Below the pieces are notes generated by a model. The model was not told the origin of the DNA. It was given only the letters and a program-made list of their open reading frames with translations, and ran no database searches. The translations under genes and the position numbers were made by a program. This document shows, piece by piece, positions 45,390 to 54,982 of a stretch of DNA of 64,000 bases. Origin of the DNA: Lysobacterales bacterium. Its GTDB lineage: Bacteria; Pseudomonadota; Gammaproteobacteria; Xanthomonadales; Rhodanobacteraceae. Numbering within the stretch: position 1 is the stretch's first letter; every line of letters starts with the position of its first letter. The DNA lies in NCBI GenBank assembly GCA_016707485.1, contig JADJHN010000001.1:620001-684000 (forward strand), read 5' to 3'.

Positions 45390-46715
45390 TCATGCCGTGG
45401 CAATGCGCTCGCGCCAGCGCCGTGCCTTGCTCAGGATTTCGCTGGTGTCCATGCCGGTCAGCTCGCGATTGCGCAGCTTGCGCACGCCGGCGATCCAGAC
45501 ATCACTGACCTGGTGGCGGCCGGCCGCGTAGATCAATTGCGAGACGACGTTGTAGATCGGCTGGCTCTCGATCGTGCCGAGATCCACCGCGGCCAGGTCG
45601 GCCTGCTTGCCGACCTCGATCGAGCCAATGCGATCCTGCCAGCCGAGCGCACGCGCCGATCCCATCGTCGCCGCCCGCAGCACGCTGGCGGCGCTCATTG
45701 CCGCGGCATCGTTGGCGACCAGCTTGCCGACAAGGGCGGCCGAACGCATCTCGCCGAACAGATCGAGATCGTTGTTCGAGGCGCAGCCATCGGTGCCGAT
45801 GGCCAGATTGACACCGGCACGGCGGATCGCCTCGGCCGGGCAGAATCCACTGAGCAGCTTCATGTTCGATTCGACGTTGTGCACGATCGACACGCCGTGG
45901 GCCGCGCAATCGTGGATCTCGGCCTCGCCGAGTTGAGTCATGTGCACGGCGATCAGGCGCTCGTTGACCAGGCCGATCTGCTTGATCCGCGCAAAGGGAC
46001 GCATGCCGAAATCACGCAGGCTGTCGTTGATTTCATCGGCGGTTTCATGCAAATGCAGGTGCACGGGCAAGTCGAGCTGGTCCGACAACAGGTGGATGCG
46101 CTCGAAACTCTCGTTGGCAACCGTGTACGGCGCATGCGGCGCGAACGCGGTGCCGATCAAGGCCTCGCCGCGCAATTCATCATGAACGGCGAGCGCCTTG
46201 TCGAAATATTCGTCGCGACTTTGCGCCCACGGCGTGGGAAATTCGATCACCGGCAAGCCGATCAGGCTGCGGAAGCCGTGCTTGGCGTAGGTCGTCGCCT
46301 GCACATCGGGAAAGAAATAGTTCTCGTTGCAGCAGGTAGTGCCGCCGCGGATCATTTCGGCAATGGCCAGTTCGACGCCATCGCGGACGAACTCCGGGCC
46401 CATGACCTTGGCCTCGGCCGGCCACACATGCTCCTTCAACCAGACCATGAACGGCAGGTCATCGGCCAGTCCGCGCATCAACGTCATCGGGTTGTGCGTA
46501 TGCGCGTTGACCAGCCCCGGAATCAAGGCATGCTCGCCCAGTTCGACGCGTTCGCGCGGCGCGAAGCGCTGCCGCGCCTCGGCAATCGGCAGGATGGCGA
46601 CAATGCAATCGGCCTCGACGATGACCGCATGCGCTTCCAGCACCACGCCCTGTGGCTCTACCGGGATGACCCAGCGCGCCTCGATCTGCAGGTCCACCGC
46701 TGTCGGAAAAGTCAT
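45390..46715 (-). CDS. mtaD: 5'-methylthioadenosine / S-adenosylhomocysteine deaminase
   Basis: Amidohydrolase of the TRZ/ATZ family, 441 residues from the ATG at 46715 (MTFPTAVDLQIEARWVIP). Metal ligands are visible: HTH in NAHTHNPMTL, His in HLHLHETADE and AVHMTQL, and the Asp of IGTDGCASNNDLDL. The set MRGLADDLPFMVWLKEHVWP and NYFFPDVQATTY is typical of MTA/SAH deaminases, which convert these nucleosides to methylthioinosine and SAH to S-inosylhomocysteine. Neighbouring SAM-dependent UbiG fits a role in disposing of SAM by-products. A generic chlorohydrolase label is the alternative. Confidence 0.88.
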   Translation of the reverse strand: MTFPTAVDLQIEARWVIPVEPQGVVLEAHAVIVEADCIVAILPIAEARQRFAPRERVELGEHALIPGLVNAHTHNPMTLMRGLADDLPFMVWLKEHVWPAEAKVMGPEFVRDGVELAIAEMIRGGTTCCNENYFFPDVQATTYAKHGFRSLIGLPVIEFPTPWAQSRDEYFDKALAVHDELRGEALIGTAFAPHAPYTVANESFERIHLLSDQLDLPVHLHLHETADEINDSLRDFGMRPFARIKQIGLVNERLIAVHMTQLGEAEIHDCAAHGVSIVHNVESNMKLLSGFCPAEAIRRAGVNLAIGTDGCASNNDLDLFGEMRSAALVGKLVANDAAAMSAASVLRAATMGSARALGWQDRIGSIEVGKQADLAAVDLGTIESQPIYNVVSQLIYAAGRHQVSDVWIAGVRKLRNRELTGMDTSEILSKARRWRERIATA

Positions 46716-46725
46716 GCGGCTCCGA

Positions 46726-47292
46726 TCACTTGACCCGGCCGACATATTCGCCAGTGCGCGTATCGACCTTGATCACTTCATTCTGGTTGACGAACAGCGG
46801 CACGCGCACGACCGCGCCTGTTTCCAGCTTGGCCGGCTTGCCGCCGCCACCGGAAGTGTCACCGCGCACGCCGGGATCGGTTTCGACAATCTGCAGTTCG
46901 ACGAAATTCGGCGGCGTCACGTTGAGCACCGCGCCATTCCACAAGGTGACGATGACCATCTCGTTGCCCTTCAGCCACTTTGCGGCATCGGCCACTGCGT
47001 TCTCGTCGGCGGCGATCTGCTCGTGATTGGTCGGGTGCATGAAATGCCAGAACTCGCCATCCGAATAAAGGAACTCCATGTCGGTATCGACAACGTCGGC
47101 CGACTCGACCGTGTCGGTCGATTTCATCGTCATCTCGACCGTGCGCCCGGTCTTCAGGTTGCGGTACTTGACCCGGGTGAAGGCCTGGCCCTTGCCGGGC
47201 TTGATGAAGTCGGTATCGATGATCGTGCACGGATAACCGTCAACGATGATCTTGAGGCCGTTCTTGACGTCGTTCATTCCATGTGTGGCCAT
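46726..47292 (-). CDS. efp: Elongation factor P
   Basis: Translation factor relieving stalling at polyproline stretches, 188 residues from the ATG at 47292 (MATHGMNDVKNGLKI). The loop DFIKPGKGQAFTRVK carries the lysine that is beta-lysylated by EpmA after EpmB has made beta-lysine. The three beta-barrel domains are complete, ending IKVDTRTGEYVGRVK. It is divergent from epmB across a 91-bp gap, an arrangement found in many gammaproteobacteria. EpmA is not in the window. Confidence 0.96.
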   Translation of the reverse strand: MATHGMNDVKNGLKIIVDGYPCTIIDTDFIKPGKGQAFTRVKYRNLKTGRTVEMTMKSTDTVESADVVDTDMEFLYSDGEFWHFMHPTNHEQIAADENAVADAAKWLKGNEMVIVTLWNGAVLNVTPPNFVELQIVETDPGVRGDTSGGGGKPAKLETGAVVRVPLFVNQNEVIKVDTRTGEYVGRVK

Positions 47293-47383
47293 GGAGAGCT
47301 CCTGTTGCGTGGTGGACAAGCTGCCCATACAAAGCAGCTAGAATGGGGAATTTGTTGGCCGGACTGCCCGGAACCGATCGGCA

Positions 47384-48415
47384 ATGATACCTGCAAGCCC
47401 GCTTTTCTCACAGATTCCCCTGCCCCGCTGCGCTGAAAAGTCACCGCGCTGGCAACAGCTTTGGCGCGAAGCGATCAGCGATCCGCTCGAGCTGCTGCGC
47501 CTGCTTGGACTGGAAGCGCAGGCGCAGGAACTGCTGGCTGCATCCGATACCGGGTTCGCCGTGCGCGTGCCGCGTGGATTCGTCGCCCGAATGCGCCATG
47601 GCGATCCGGCCGATCCGCTGCTGCTGCAGGTCATGCCCGGCATCGGCGAACTGCTCGATGCACCGGGATTCAGCACTGATGCGGTGGGAGATCTTGCTGC
47701 GGGCACGGTGCCCGGCGTGCTGCACAAGTATGCAGGGCGCGCCCTGCTGATCGCGACCGGCTCCTGTGCGATCAACTGCCGCTACTGTTTCCGCCGGCAT
47801 TTCCCTTATGCCGAGCAGACCGCCGCCGCCGGACACTGGCGGATCGCCCTCGACCATCTCGCCGGCGATTCTTCGATCAACGAGGTCATCCTTTCTGGTG
47901 GCGACCCGCTTTCCCTGTCGACGGCGAAGCTCGCCGAGTTGACCGATGCACTCACAGGCATCGCCCACGTGCGCCGCCTGCGCATCCACAGTCGCTTGCC
48001 GATCGTGCTGCCGCAACGCGTCGATCAGGAGCTGCTGGCCTGGCTGGAACGCCTGCCCATTCAGAAAATCCTCGTCGTGCACGCCAACCACGCCAACGAG
48101 ATTGACGAAACGGTGGCCGCAGCTTGCGCGGAACTGTCCCGGGCCGGCGTCACCCTGCTCAATCAATCGGTTTTGCTGCGCCGGGTCAACGACTCGATCG
48201 GGGCGCTGGTCGAGTTGTCCGAGCGCCTGCTGGCCTGTTCGATCCTGCCCTACTACCTGCACCAATTGGACCGCGTTGCCGGCACCGCCCACTTCGAGGT
48301 GGCCGATGCGCAGGCAATTGAGCTTGTCGAACAGATGCGCGGCCTGTTGCCAGGTTACCTGGTGCCGCGCCTTGTGCGCGAAACGGCCGGCGCGGCCAGC
48401 AAACAACCCGTCTGA
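47384..48415 (+). CDS. epmB: EF-P lysine 2,3-aminomutase EpmB (radical SAM)
   Basis: Radical SAM, PLP-dependent aminomutase that converts (S)-alpha-lysine to (R)-beta-lysine for modification of EF-P. It has 343 residues. The cluster-binding CxxxCxxC motif CAINCRYC is at residues 128-135, followed by FRRHFPY. VILSGGDPLSLS and the C-terminal segment LPYYLHQLDRVAGTAHFEV, with the KamA-family arrangement, are present. Shorter than catabolic KamA and lacking its C-terminal tetramerisation region, as expected for EpmB (YjeK). Divergent from efp, its target. Confidence 0.94.
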   Translation: MIPASPLFSQIPLPRCAEKSPRWQQLWREAISDPLELLRLLGLEAQAQELLAASDTGFAVRVPRGFVARMRHGDPADPLLLQVMPGIGELLDAPGFSTDAVGDLAAGTVPGVLHKYAGRALLIATGSCAINCRYCFRRHFPYAEQTAAAGHWRIALDHLAGDSSINEVILSGGDPLSLSTAKLAELTDALTGIAHVRRLRIHSRLPIVLPQRVDQELLAWLERLPIQKILVVHANHANEIDETVAAACAELSRAGVTLLNQSVLLRRVNDSIGALVELSERLLACSILPYYLHQLDRVAGTAHFEVADAQAIELVEQMRGLLPGYLVPRLVRETAGAASKQPV

Positions 48416-48546
48416 ATCGTGAACTTGCCTTAAAATCCGCCAGAGTATGGAAATAGCTGGGTGAATCCGGTACAAGTTTCTGTGTTGACCGTTACTCGCA
48501 TAACGGCCAGCGGCGCACCGCGCACTCCCCTGACAGCGCAATCCCC

Positions 48547-50625
48547 ATGACCAAACCAGACAATGTGATCAAGCTGCTGCTGATCGAGGACTCGGCCGAT
48601 GAGGCCGAGCAGATCATCAGCATGTTGCGCAACGGTGGCATCGCCGTGCGGCCATCGCGCGCGGGCAATGAAGCCGAGCTGGAAGACCTGATCGAACGCC
48701 AGACACCGGATTTGATCCTGGCCAACCTGACCTGTCGCGACCTGCCGCTGCGGCAAGCCGCCGAGACCGTCAATCGCACCGGCAAGGACATTGCCCTTGT
48801 CGTCTACGGCAGCAATGTCAGCGACAACGGGGTTGCCGAGGCATTCCGCGACGGTGCCCGCGCCCTCGCCCTGCAGAACCGGCCCGATCACCTGCAAATG
48901 ATCGTTCGCCGCGAATTCGAGGCGCTGATCATGCGCCGTAGCGTGCGTCGCCTTGAAAACGCCTTGCGCGAGTCCGAGCGGCGCTGCAGTGACTTGCTTG
49001 ATTCCTCGCGCGATCCGATCGCCTATGTCCACGAAGGCATGCACGTGCGGGCCAATCGCGCCTACCTGGAAACGTTCGGCTACGAGGATTTCGAGGATAT
49101 CGAAAGCATGTCGATCCTCGACATGGTCGCCGCCGACGATGCCGACGACTTCAAGGCCCTGCTCAAGCGCCTGTCCAAGGGCGAACCGCCGCCGCAGAAA
49201 CTCAACCTGAAGGCGCAGCGCGCGGACGGCAGCACTTTTGATGCGGTGATGGAATTCGCCGAAGCCATGTACGAAGGCGAACCCTGCCAGCAGATTGTCT
49301 TCCGCCAGCAGGTGGTCGATCACGGCACGAGCGAGGAACTCGAGGATCTGCGGCGCAAGGACCTGGTCACCGAACTGTTCAATCGCCAGTACCTCACCAA
49401 CGAAATCGATCGCACGGTGGCCGCGGCAAATGCCGGGAAATCCGATCAGGCGCTGATCCTGATGGAACTCGACAACTACAAGAACGTGCTCGAAGGCATT
49501 GGCCTCGGCAGCACCGATCTGCTGCTTGGCGACATGGCCAACCTGTTGCGCCGGCACCTGAACGAACTCGACATCCCCGGGCGCATGGCCGAATACACCT
49601 TTGGCGTCATCGTCCATGACCGCAATCCCGAGGCCCTCGGCCAGCTCACCGAAACGCTGCGCAAGACATTCGAGGAGCGCATCTTCGAAATCGGCAAGAA
49701 CTCGATCAACCTGACCGTCAGCGTCGCCGCCAGCCTGATCGGCGAAAAGACCGCCAACGGCAATGCCCTGCTCAACCAGACTTCGGCGACCTTGCGCGCC
49801 TTGCAGGCCGAAGGCGGCAACCTTGCCCGCGTCTTCGATCCGGCGGCCAAGGACAAGGCCGATGCGGAAAAGAACCGGCACTGGCTGAAACTGATCAAGG
49901 AAGGCCTCACCAACGACGGCTACGTCCTCTATTTCCAGCCAATCATCAGCCTGCAGGGCGCGGAGGGCGATTACTACGAAATCCTCCTGCGCATGAAGGG
50001 ACCGCGTGGCGAGATCCTGCCTGGATTCTTCATGCCGATCGCAGAACAGCATGGCCTGCTGCCGCAACTCGACCGCTGGGTCATCGGCACGGCGATCAAG
50101 GCGCTGGCAGAACGCGAACAGGGGGGCCGCAAGACGACCTTCTTCATCAAGCTCGCGCCGCAGTCGCTGGATGACCAGACCTTGCTGCCCTGGATCGCCC
50201 TGCAACTGAAGAACGCGCGCCAGCGTGGCGACGCGCTGGTGTTCGAAATGCCGGAAAGCAAGGTCGTGACCAGCCTCAAACCGGCGCGCGCCTTTGTCCG
50301 CGGCCTCGAACAACTGCACTGCGGATTCGCCCTCGAACAATTCGGCTCGGGTCTCAATTCCTTCCAGTTGCTCAAGCACATTCCCGCGCACTACCTCAAG
50401 GTCGACCGCAGCTACATGGCGGAACTGCCGAAGAACAAGGAAAACCAGGAGCGCATCAAGGCCATGTGCGAGCAGGCGCACAATGCCGGCAAGCTGACCA
50501 TTGCCGAGTTCGTCGAAGATGCGGCGAGCATGTCGATCCTGTTCTCGTGCGGCATCAATTTCGTGCAGGGAAACTTCCTGCAGGAACCGGAACAGGTCAT
50601 GTCCTACGACTTTGGCGGCGGCTGA
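48547..50625 (+). CDS. fimX: FimX-like c-di-GMP receptor (REC-PAS-GGDEF-EAL, degenerate)
   Basis: A 692-residue protein with the FimX domain order: a receiver-like domain (KLLLIEDSADEAEQIISML, lacking a normal phospho-Asp context: LILANLTCRDLP), a PAS domain (about residues 145-260), a degenerate GGDEF domain (GRMAEYTFGVIV at the active site) and an EAL domain. In the EAL domain the motif is EILLRM, the DDFG loop is QFGSGLNSF and the late AEG(V/I)E motif is AEFVED, so catalysis should be lost while c-di-GMP binding can remain. FimX controls type IV pilus assembly through PilZ/PilB. No pilus genes are adjacent. A strong terminator follows. Confidence 0.88.
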   Translation: MTKPDNVIKLLLIEDSADEAEQIISMLRNGGIAVRPSRAGNEAELEDLIERQTPDLILANLTCRDLPLRQAAETVNRTGKDIALVVYGSNVSDNGVAEAFRDGARALALQNRPDHLQMIVRREFEALIMRRSVRRLENALRESERRCSDLLDSSRDPIAYVHEGMHVRANRAYLETFGYEDFEDIESMSILDMVAADDADDFKALLKRLSKGEPPPQKLNLKAQRADGSTFDAVMEFAEAMYEGEPCQQIVFRQQVVDHGTSEELEDLRRKDLVTELFNRQYLTNEIDRTVAAANAGKSDQALILMELDNYKNVLEGIGLGSTDLLLGDMANLLRRHLNELDIPGRMAEYTFGVIVHDRNPEALGQLTETLRKTFEERIFEIGKNSINLTVSVAASLIGEKTANGNALLNQTSATLRALQAEGGNLARVFDPAAKDKADAEKNRHWLKLIKEGLTNDGYVLYFQPIISLQGAEGDYYEILLRMKGPRGEILPGFFMPIAEQHGLLPQLDRWVIGTAIKALAEREQGGRKTTFFIKLAPQSLDDQTLLPWIALQLKNARQRGDALVFEMPESKVVTSLKPARAFVRGLEQLHCGFALEQFGSGLNSFQLLKHIPAHYLKVDRSYMAELPKNKENQERIKAMCEQAHNAGKLTIAEFVEDAASMSILFSCGINFVQGNFLQEPEQVMSYDFGGG

Positions 50626-50653
50626 TCCCGCGCCGCGCGAGTTCCCGCAAGAC

Positions 50654-50676
50654 GAGGCCCCGCGATGCGGGGCCTC
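50654..50676 (+). terminator. Rho-independent terminator of fimX
   Basis: A perfect 10-bp stem GAGGCCCCGC / GCGGGGCCTC with a 3-base loop followed by TTGTTTTC, 28 bases after the fimX stop and just before the convergent htpX stop. Confidence 0.85.
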
Positions 50677-50686
50677 TTGTTTTCAG

Positions 50687-51565
50687 CTATTGACCGGCAC
50701 GCAAGGCGGCGATGCGTTCCTCGATCGGCGGATGGCTCGAGAACAGCTTGCGCATGTTGCCACCGGTGATGCCGAAAGCCTGGATTGCCTTGGGCAGGTT
50801 GTTTTCTCCATGCCCCTGAGCCAGGCGCCCGAGCGCCGCGATCATCTTTTCCTTGCCGGACAGGCGGGCACTGCCGGCGTCGGCGCGGAATTCACGCCAG
50901 CGCGAGAAGGCCATGACAATGATCGAGGCAAGCATGCCGAGCACCAGCTGCAGGACGATGACGACCGCGAAGTAAGCGAGTCCGCCGCCACCGCCCTCGC
51001 GATTGCCGCTGATGGCGCGATCGACCACCGTGCCGATGACGCGGGCAAGGAAGATCACGAAGGTGTTCAGCACGCCTTGCAGCAAGGTCATGGTGACCAT
51101 GTCGCCGTTGGCGACGTGGCTGACTTCATGGGCGAGCACGGCCTCGATTTCGTCGCGGCTCATCTGTTGCAGCAAACCGGTGCTTACTGCGACCAGCGCG
51201 TTGTTGCGGGTCGCGCCGGTGGCAAACGCATTCATTTCGGGGGCGTCGTAGATGGCCACTTCCGGCATGCCGATGCCGGCACCTTCGGCTTGGCGACGCA
51301 CGGTCGAGAGCAACCAGGATTCAGTCGGATTCGCCGGATTGTCGATGACCCGCGCGCCGGTCTGCCACTTGGCGACCCATTTCGACATGGCCAGTGAAAT
51401 GAACGAGCCACCAAAACCGATTACGGCGGAAAGGACGAGGATACCTTTGAAGTTGATACCGGTCTTGCTGTAAGTGTAGGTGTCGATGCCGAACAGCTTG
51501 ACGACAATCGTCAGCAGAACCATGACGGCCAGGTTGGTGGCGATGAAAAGCAGGATACGACGCAT
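50687..51565 (-). CDS. htpX: Membrane zinc protease HtpX
   Basis: Inner-membrane M48 metalloprotease acting in membrane-protein quality control alongside FtsH, 292 residues. Two N-terminal helices (LLFIATNLAVMVLLTIVV, ILVLSAVIGFGGSFISL) precede the active site LAHEVSHVANGD (His 146, Glu 147, His 150); two more helices follow, then EFRADAGSARLSGKEKMI with the third zinc ligand, and the end SSHPPIEERIAALR. ATG at 51565. Monocistronic, often heat-shock regulated in other bacteria; no sigma-32-like promoter was identified here. Confidence 0.95.
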   Translation of the reverse strand: MRRILLFIATNLAVMVLLTIVVKLFGIDTYTYSKTGINFKGILVLSAVIGFGGSFISLAMSKWVAKWQTGARVIDNPANPTESWLLSTVRRQAEGAGIGMPEVAIYDAPEMNAFATGATRNNALVAVSTGLLQQMSRDEIEAVLAHEVSHVANGDMVTMTLLQGVLNTFVIFLARVIGTVVDRAISGNREGGGGGLAYFAVVIVLQLVLGMLASIIVMAFSRWREFRADAGSARLSGKEKMIAALGRLAQGHGENNLPKAIQAFGITGGNMRKLFSSHPPIEERIAALRAGQ

Positions 51566-51690
51566 GGCTGACTCTCAGGTAGGGTGCGGAGGAATGACAC
51601 TTGGCTGCCCCGAAGTTTGGGTAAACTTCGTGCCAATTCAAGCATCTTGCCCTACTTGTCGACCGTCGCCCATGCTAACGGTTCCCGTTC

Positions 51691-52605
51691 ATGCGAAACC
51701 CTGAGGCTTTGCCGGCCGAACGGCTGGCATTGCCGGCCGGACCGCGCGGACGCTTCGCGCCGTCACCGACCGGAAATCTGCACTTCGGCTCGCTGGTCGC
51801 GGCACTCGGCAGCTGGTTGCACGCCCGCTCCGGCCAGGGCAGCTGGATCGTGCGCATGGAAGACATCGACAGCACGCGGAGCGTTCCCGGAGCGGGCCAG
51901 CACATCCTGGCCACGCTTGCCGCATTCGGCCTCGAATCCGACGAGCCCGTTGTCTGGCAGAGCCAGCGCCTCGATCTCTATCAGGCGAGCTTCGAGCGCC
52001 TGCAGGCCCTTGGTGTTGTGTACCCCTGCCAGTGCAGTCGCAGTGACCTGACGGCATTCAACGGCATTCACCCGTACGCGTGCGTCCGCAGCGCAAATTC
52101 CTCGCCACCGGCTTGGCGCGTGCGCGTCGGCGATCGGGAAATCACCTTCACGGATCGGATATGCGCAAGGTTCAGCCAGCGCCTTGATCGCGAGGTGGGC
52201 GATTTTGTCGTGCGCCGGGCTGACGGTTTGTTCACCTATCAACTTGCCGTGGTCGTCGACGACGACGCGCAAGGCATCAATGAAATCGTGCGCGGAGCCG
52301 ATCTGCTCGATTCGACGCCGCGCCAGATCCATCTGCAGGAACTCCTCGGCCTGCCGACACCAGGCTACCTGCATCTGCCCCTGGTGCTCGATCCCAGCGG
52401 TCGCAAACTGAGCAAGCAGGAGCAGGCGCGACCGGTCGATGCCGGCGATCCGCTGCCCGCCCTGCAGGCGGCGCTGGCCTTCCTCGGACAGCGCCCGCCA
52501 GCCAGCAAACGCGTCGACGCGTTGCTGCGCGAAGCCGTCGATGCGTTCGACATCGATGCCATTCCGGCGCGAGCGCCGGCACATGCCGCAATGCGGAAGG
52601 ACTAA
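51691..52605 (+). CDS. gluQ: Glutamyl-Q tRNA(Asp) synthetase
   Basis: GluRS paralogue that lacks the anticodon-binding domain and attaches glutamate to the queuosine base at position 34 of tRNA-Asp. It has 304 residues, matching that truncated architecture. The HIGH-like motif is in FAPSPTGNLHFGSL, the KMSKS-like motif is RKLSKQ, and the zinc site is CQC...C (YPCQCSRSDLTAFNG, HPYACV). ATG at 51691, although the first ~18 residues are variable. Folate/queuosine context: folE2 is elsewhere in the window. It is often next to dksA; here it precedes the PHA genes. Confidence 0.92.
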   Translation: MRNPEALPAERLALPAGPRGRFAPSPTGNLHFGSLVAALGSWLHARSGQGSWIVRMEDIDSTRSVPGAGQHILATLAAFGLESDEPVVWQSQRLDLYQASFERLQALGVVYPCQCSRSDLTAFNGIHPYACVRSANSSPPAWRVRVGDREITFTDRICARFSQRLDREVGDFVVRRADGLFTYQLAVVVDDDAQGINEIVRGADLLDSTPRQIHLQELLGLPTPGYLHLPLVLDPSGRKLSKQEQARPVDAGDPLPALQAALAFLGQRPPASKRVDALLREAVDAFDIDAIPARAPAHAAMRKD

Positions 52606-52673
52606 TCCTCCTTGCGCAGGCACAATCCGGACAAGGCAAGGTTCACACCCGATCACAGACCAAGGAGAACAGC

Positions 52674-53414
52674 ATGGCGGCTCGCGTAGCACTCGTCACC
52701 GGCGGCATCGGCGGCATCGGCACGGCAATCTGCCGGCATCTGGCCACATCGGGCCACCGTGTCGCCACCAATTATCGCGACGAGGCAAAGGCCCGGGCGT
52801 GGCAGGCGGCGCAGAAGGCCGATGGGTTCGACTTTGCCCTTGCCTCCGGCGACGTCTCCAATGTCGAAAGTGCCGAGGCCATGGTGCGCGAGATCGAACG
52901 CCAACTGGGGCCGATCGAGATCCTCATCAACAACGCCGGCATCACCCGCGACACGACCTTCCACAAGATGTCCGCGCTGCAGTGGCAGGACGTGATCAAC
53001 ACCAATCTGAACTCGTGCTTCAATGTGACCCGCCCGGTCATCGACGGCATGCGTGCGCAGAAGTGGGGGCGGATCATCCAGATCAGTTCGATCAATGGCC
53101 AGAAGGGCCAGTACGGACAGGCAAACTACGCCGCATCCAAGGCCGGCATGCACGGCTTTTCGATTTCCCTGGCCCAGGAGAACGCCAAGTTCGGCATTAC
53201 CGTGAACACGGTTTCGCCGGGCTACGTGCTGACAGAAATGGTCAAGGCCGTACCCGAGGATGTGCGTGCCAAGATCGCCGCACAGATCCCGATCGGCCGC
53301 CTCGGCGAGCCGGAGGAAATCGCCTATGCGGTCGGCTTCCTCGCCGATGAGCGTGCCTCGTGGATCACCGGCGCCAACCTGTCCATCAACGGCGGCCACT
53401 ACATGGGCTGGTAG
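52674..53414 (+). CDS. phaB: Acetoacetyl-CoA reductase (first copy)
   Basis: NADPH-dependent short-chain dehydrogenase, 246 residues, making (R)-3-hydroxybutyryl-CoA for polyhydroxyalkanoate. GGIGGIGTAICRHLA is the cofactor loop, NNAGITRDTTFHKM the conserved central segment, and the catalytic Ser (SSINGQKGQYGQ), Tyr and Lys (YAASKAGMHGF) are present. AAGGAGA precedes the ATG. It differs from FabG by the PhaB-type segments INGQKGQYGQANYAASK. A second copy lies 1.5 kb on, with phaR between them. The PHA synthase genes are not in the window. Confidence 0.9.
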   Translation: MAARVALVTGGIGGIGTAICRHLATSGHRVATNYRDEAKARAWQAAQKADGFDFALASGDVSNVESAEAMVREIERQLGPIEILINNAGITRDTTFHKMSALQWQDVINTNLNSCFNVTRPVIDGMRAQKWGRIIQISSINGQKGQYGQANYAASKAGMHGFSISLAQENAKFGITVNTVSPGYVLTEMVKAVPEDVRAKIAAQIPIGRLGEPEEIAYAVGFLADERASWITGANLSINGGHYMGW

Positions 53415-53604
53415 GCGTCGTCGACGGGAGGAGTGCGAGCCCTCCTCTCGTCGTGTTGCAACATGGAGTGGCAAGCCTCGCCTACCCGCTGCAATGCCCG
53501 CCATGCCTGCCATGCGGCATAGGCCCGCCAATCGGCGATTGCGATTTTCGATGCTGCGCAGCATGAAACTGGTGCAGCGCCGCACGATCTGTTAGCGTTG
53601 CGCC

Positions 53605-54102
53605 ATGGCCGAATTCCGCATCATCAAGAAGTATCCGAACCGTCGCCTCTACGACACCGAGATCTCAAGTTACATAACGCTTGAAGAAGTCCGGCAGCTC
53701 GTCGTCGATGGCGAGAAGTTCGAAGTTCGCGACGCCAAATCCGGTGACGACCTGACCCGCTCGGTGCTGCTGCAGATCATCTCGGAACACGAGGATCGCG
53801 GCCAGCCGATGTTCACCACCGAGCTGCTCTCGCAGGTGATCCGTTTCTACGGCGATTCGCTGCAGGGCTTCATGGGCAGCTACCTCGAAAAGAGCCTGCA
53901 GGTGTTCCTCGACCAACAGCAGCAGTTCCGCAGCCAGTTGAACAACATCATGGGTCGCACGCCGTGGTCGATGCTCAACGAGATGACCGAACGCAACATG
54001 GACATGTGGAAGTCCATGCAACAGGGATTCCTCACCGATGCCGTCAACAAGGCGCGCCAGGGCGCGGATCCCGCCAAGGCAAAGAAAGACAGCAAGACCT
54101 GA
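53605..54102 (+). CDS. phaR: Polyhydroxyalkanoate synthesis repressor PhaR
   Basis: A 165-residue regulator that senses PHB granules and represses phasin and PHA genes. The N-terminal PHB-accumulation DNA-binding domain is RIIKKYPNRRLYDTEISSYITLEEV (residues ~4-30) followed by FEVRDAKSGDDLTRSVLLQII. A helical C-terminus with a Gln-rich stretch (FLDQQQQFRSQLNN) follows and ends in a Lys/Ala-rich tail. It sits between the two acetoacetyl-CoA reductase genes, the arrangement expected for a local PHA regulator. Confidence 0.92.
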   Translation: MAEFRIIKKYPNRRLYDTEISSYITLEEVRQLVVDGEKFEVRDAKSGDDLTRSVLLQIISEHEDRGQPMFTTELLSQVIRFYGDSLQGFMGSYLEKSLQVFLDQQQQFRSQLNNIMGRTPWSMLNEMTERNMDMWKSMQQGFLTDAVNKARQGADPAKAKKDSKT

Positions 54103-54220
54103 GCCCTCGGCAGCCATCCCGCAGCAGGCAATCTCCCCGAGCGATCAAGCCAACTGCCAGCAGACCTGACGGTGTGGCTGCCTGCGCCTGCTTACCCTCG
54201 ATCCCCACGGAGTCCGTCGC

Positions 54221-54967
54221 ATGAGTCAACGTGTCGCCCTCGTCAGCGGAGGCATTGGCGGCCTCGGCACTGAAATCTGCCGTCACCTCGCCCGTTCCGG
54301 CCATCGCGTCATTGCCGCCGATCTCGGTGCGCGCAGCGAGCGCATTGCCGCCTTCCGCGCCGAAGTCGAGGAATACCGCAACGACATCATCTTCGAGGCA
54401 CTCGATGTCGCCGATCATGCCGGCTGCGCTGCCTCGCTTGCCGACATCGTCGCGCGCCATGGCCCGATCTCGGTGCTGGTCAACGCCGCTGGCATCACGC
54501 GCGACACCAGCCTGCGCAGGATGTCCGAGCAGCAATGGTCGGACGTCATCACGGTGAATCTCGATGGCGTGTTCAACACATGTCGCGCGCTGATCGACGG
54601 CATGACCGAGCGCGGTTTCGGCCGCATCGTCAACATTTCCTCGGTGAACGGCCAGACCGGGCAATTCGGCCAGACCAACTATTCCGCGGCCAAGGCTGGC
54701 ATGCACGGATTCACCATGGCCCTGGCGCGCGAAGTGGCGAAGAAGGGCGTCACCGTCAACAGTGTCTCCCCGGGTTACTGCGAAACCGCCCTGGTGATGG
54801 CCGTGGCGGAGCCGGTACGCGAACAGATCATCGCCAATATCCCGGTCGGCCGTCTCGGCAAACCCTGCGAAATCGCCCGCGTCGTCGATTTCCTCTGCGC
54901 CGAGGATTCCGCCTTCATCACCGGCGCGAACATCCCGGTGAACGGCGGCTACTTCATGGATTTCTGA
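54221..54967 (+). CDS. phaB: Acetoacetyl-CoA reductase (second copy)
   Basis: A 248-residue PhaB/FabG-like short-chain dehydrogenase. The cofactor loop is GGIGGLGTEICRHLA, the catalytic site SSVNGQTGQFGQ with YSAAKAGMHGF in order, and the end AFITGANIPVNGGYFMDF. It is a diverged paralogue of the copy at 52674 (same motifs, many substitutions, and a different cofactor-specificity region, AADLGARSERIAAF against ATNYRDEAKARAW), so cofactor preference may differ (NADH or NADPH). Downstream of phaR, with 118 bases between. Confidence 0.88.
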   Translation: MSQRVALVSGGIGGLGTEICRHLARSGHRVIAADLGARSERIAAFRAEVEEYRNDIIFEALDVADHAGCAASLADIVARHGPISVLVNAAGITRDTSLRRMSEQQWSDVITVNLDGVFNTCRALIDGMTERGFGRIVNISSVNGQTGQFGQTNYSAAKAGMHGFTMALAREVAKKGVTVNSVSPGYCETALVMAVAEPVREQIIANIPVGRLGKPCEIARVVDFLCAEDSAFITGANIPVNGGYFMDF

Positions 54968-54982
54968 GCCGCCCCGGGCGCA

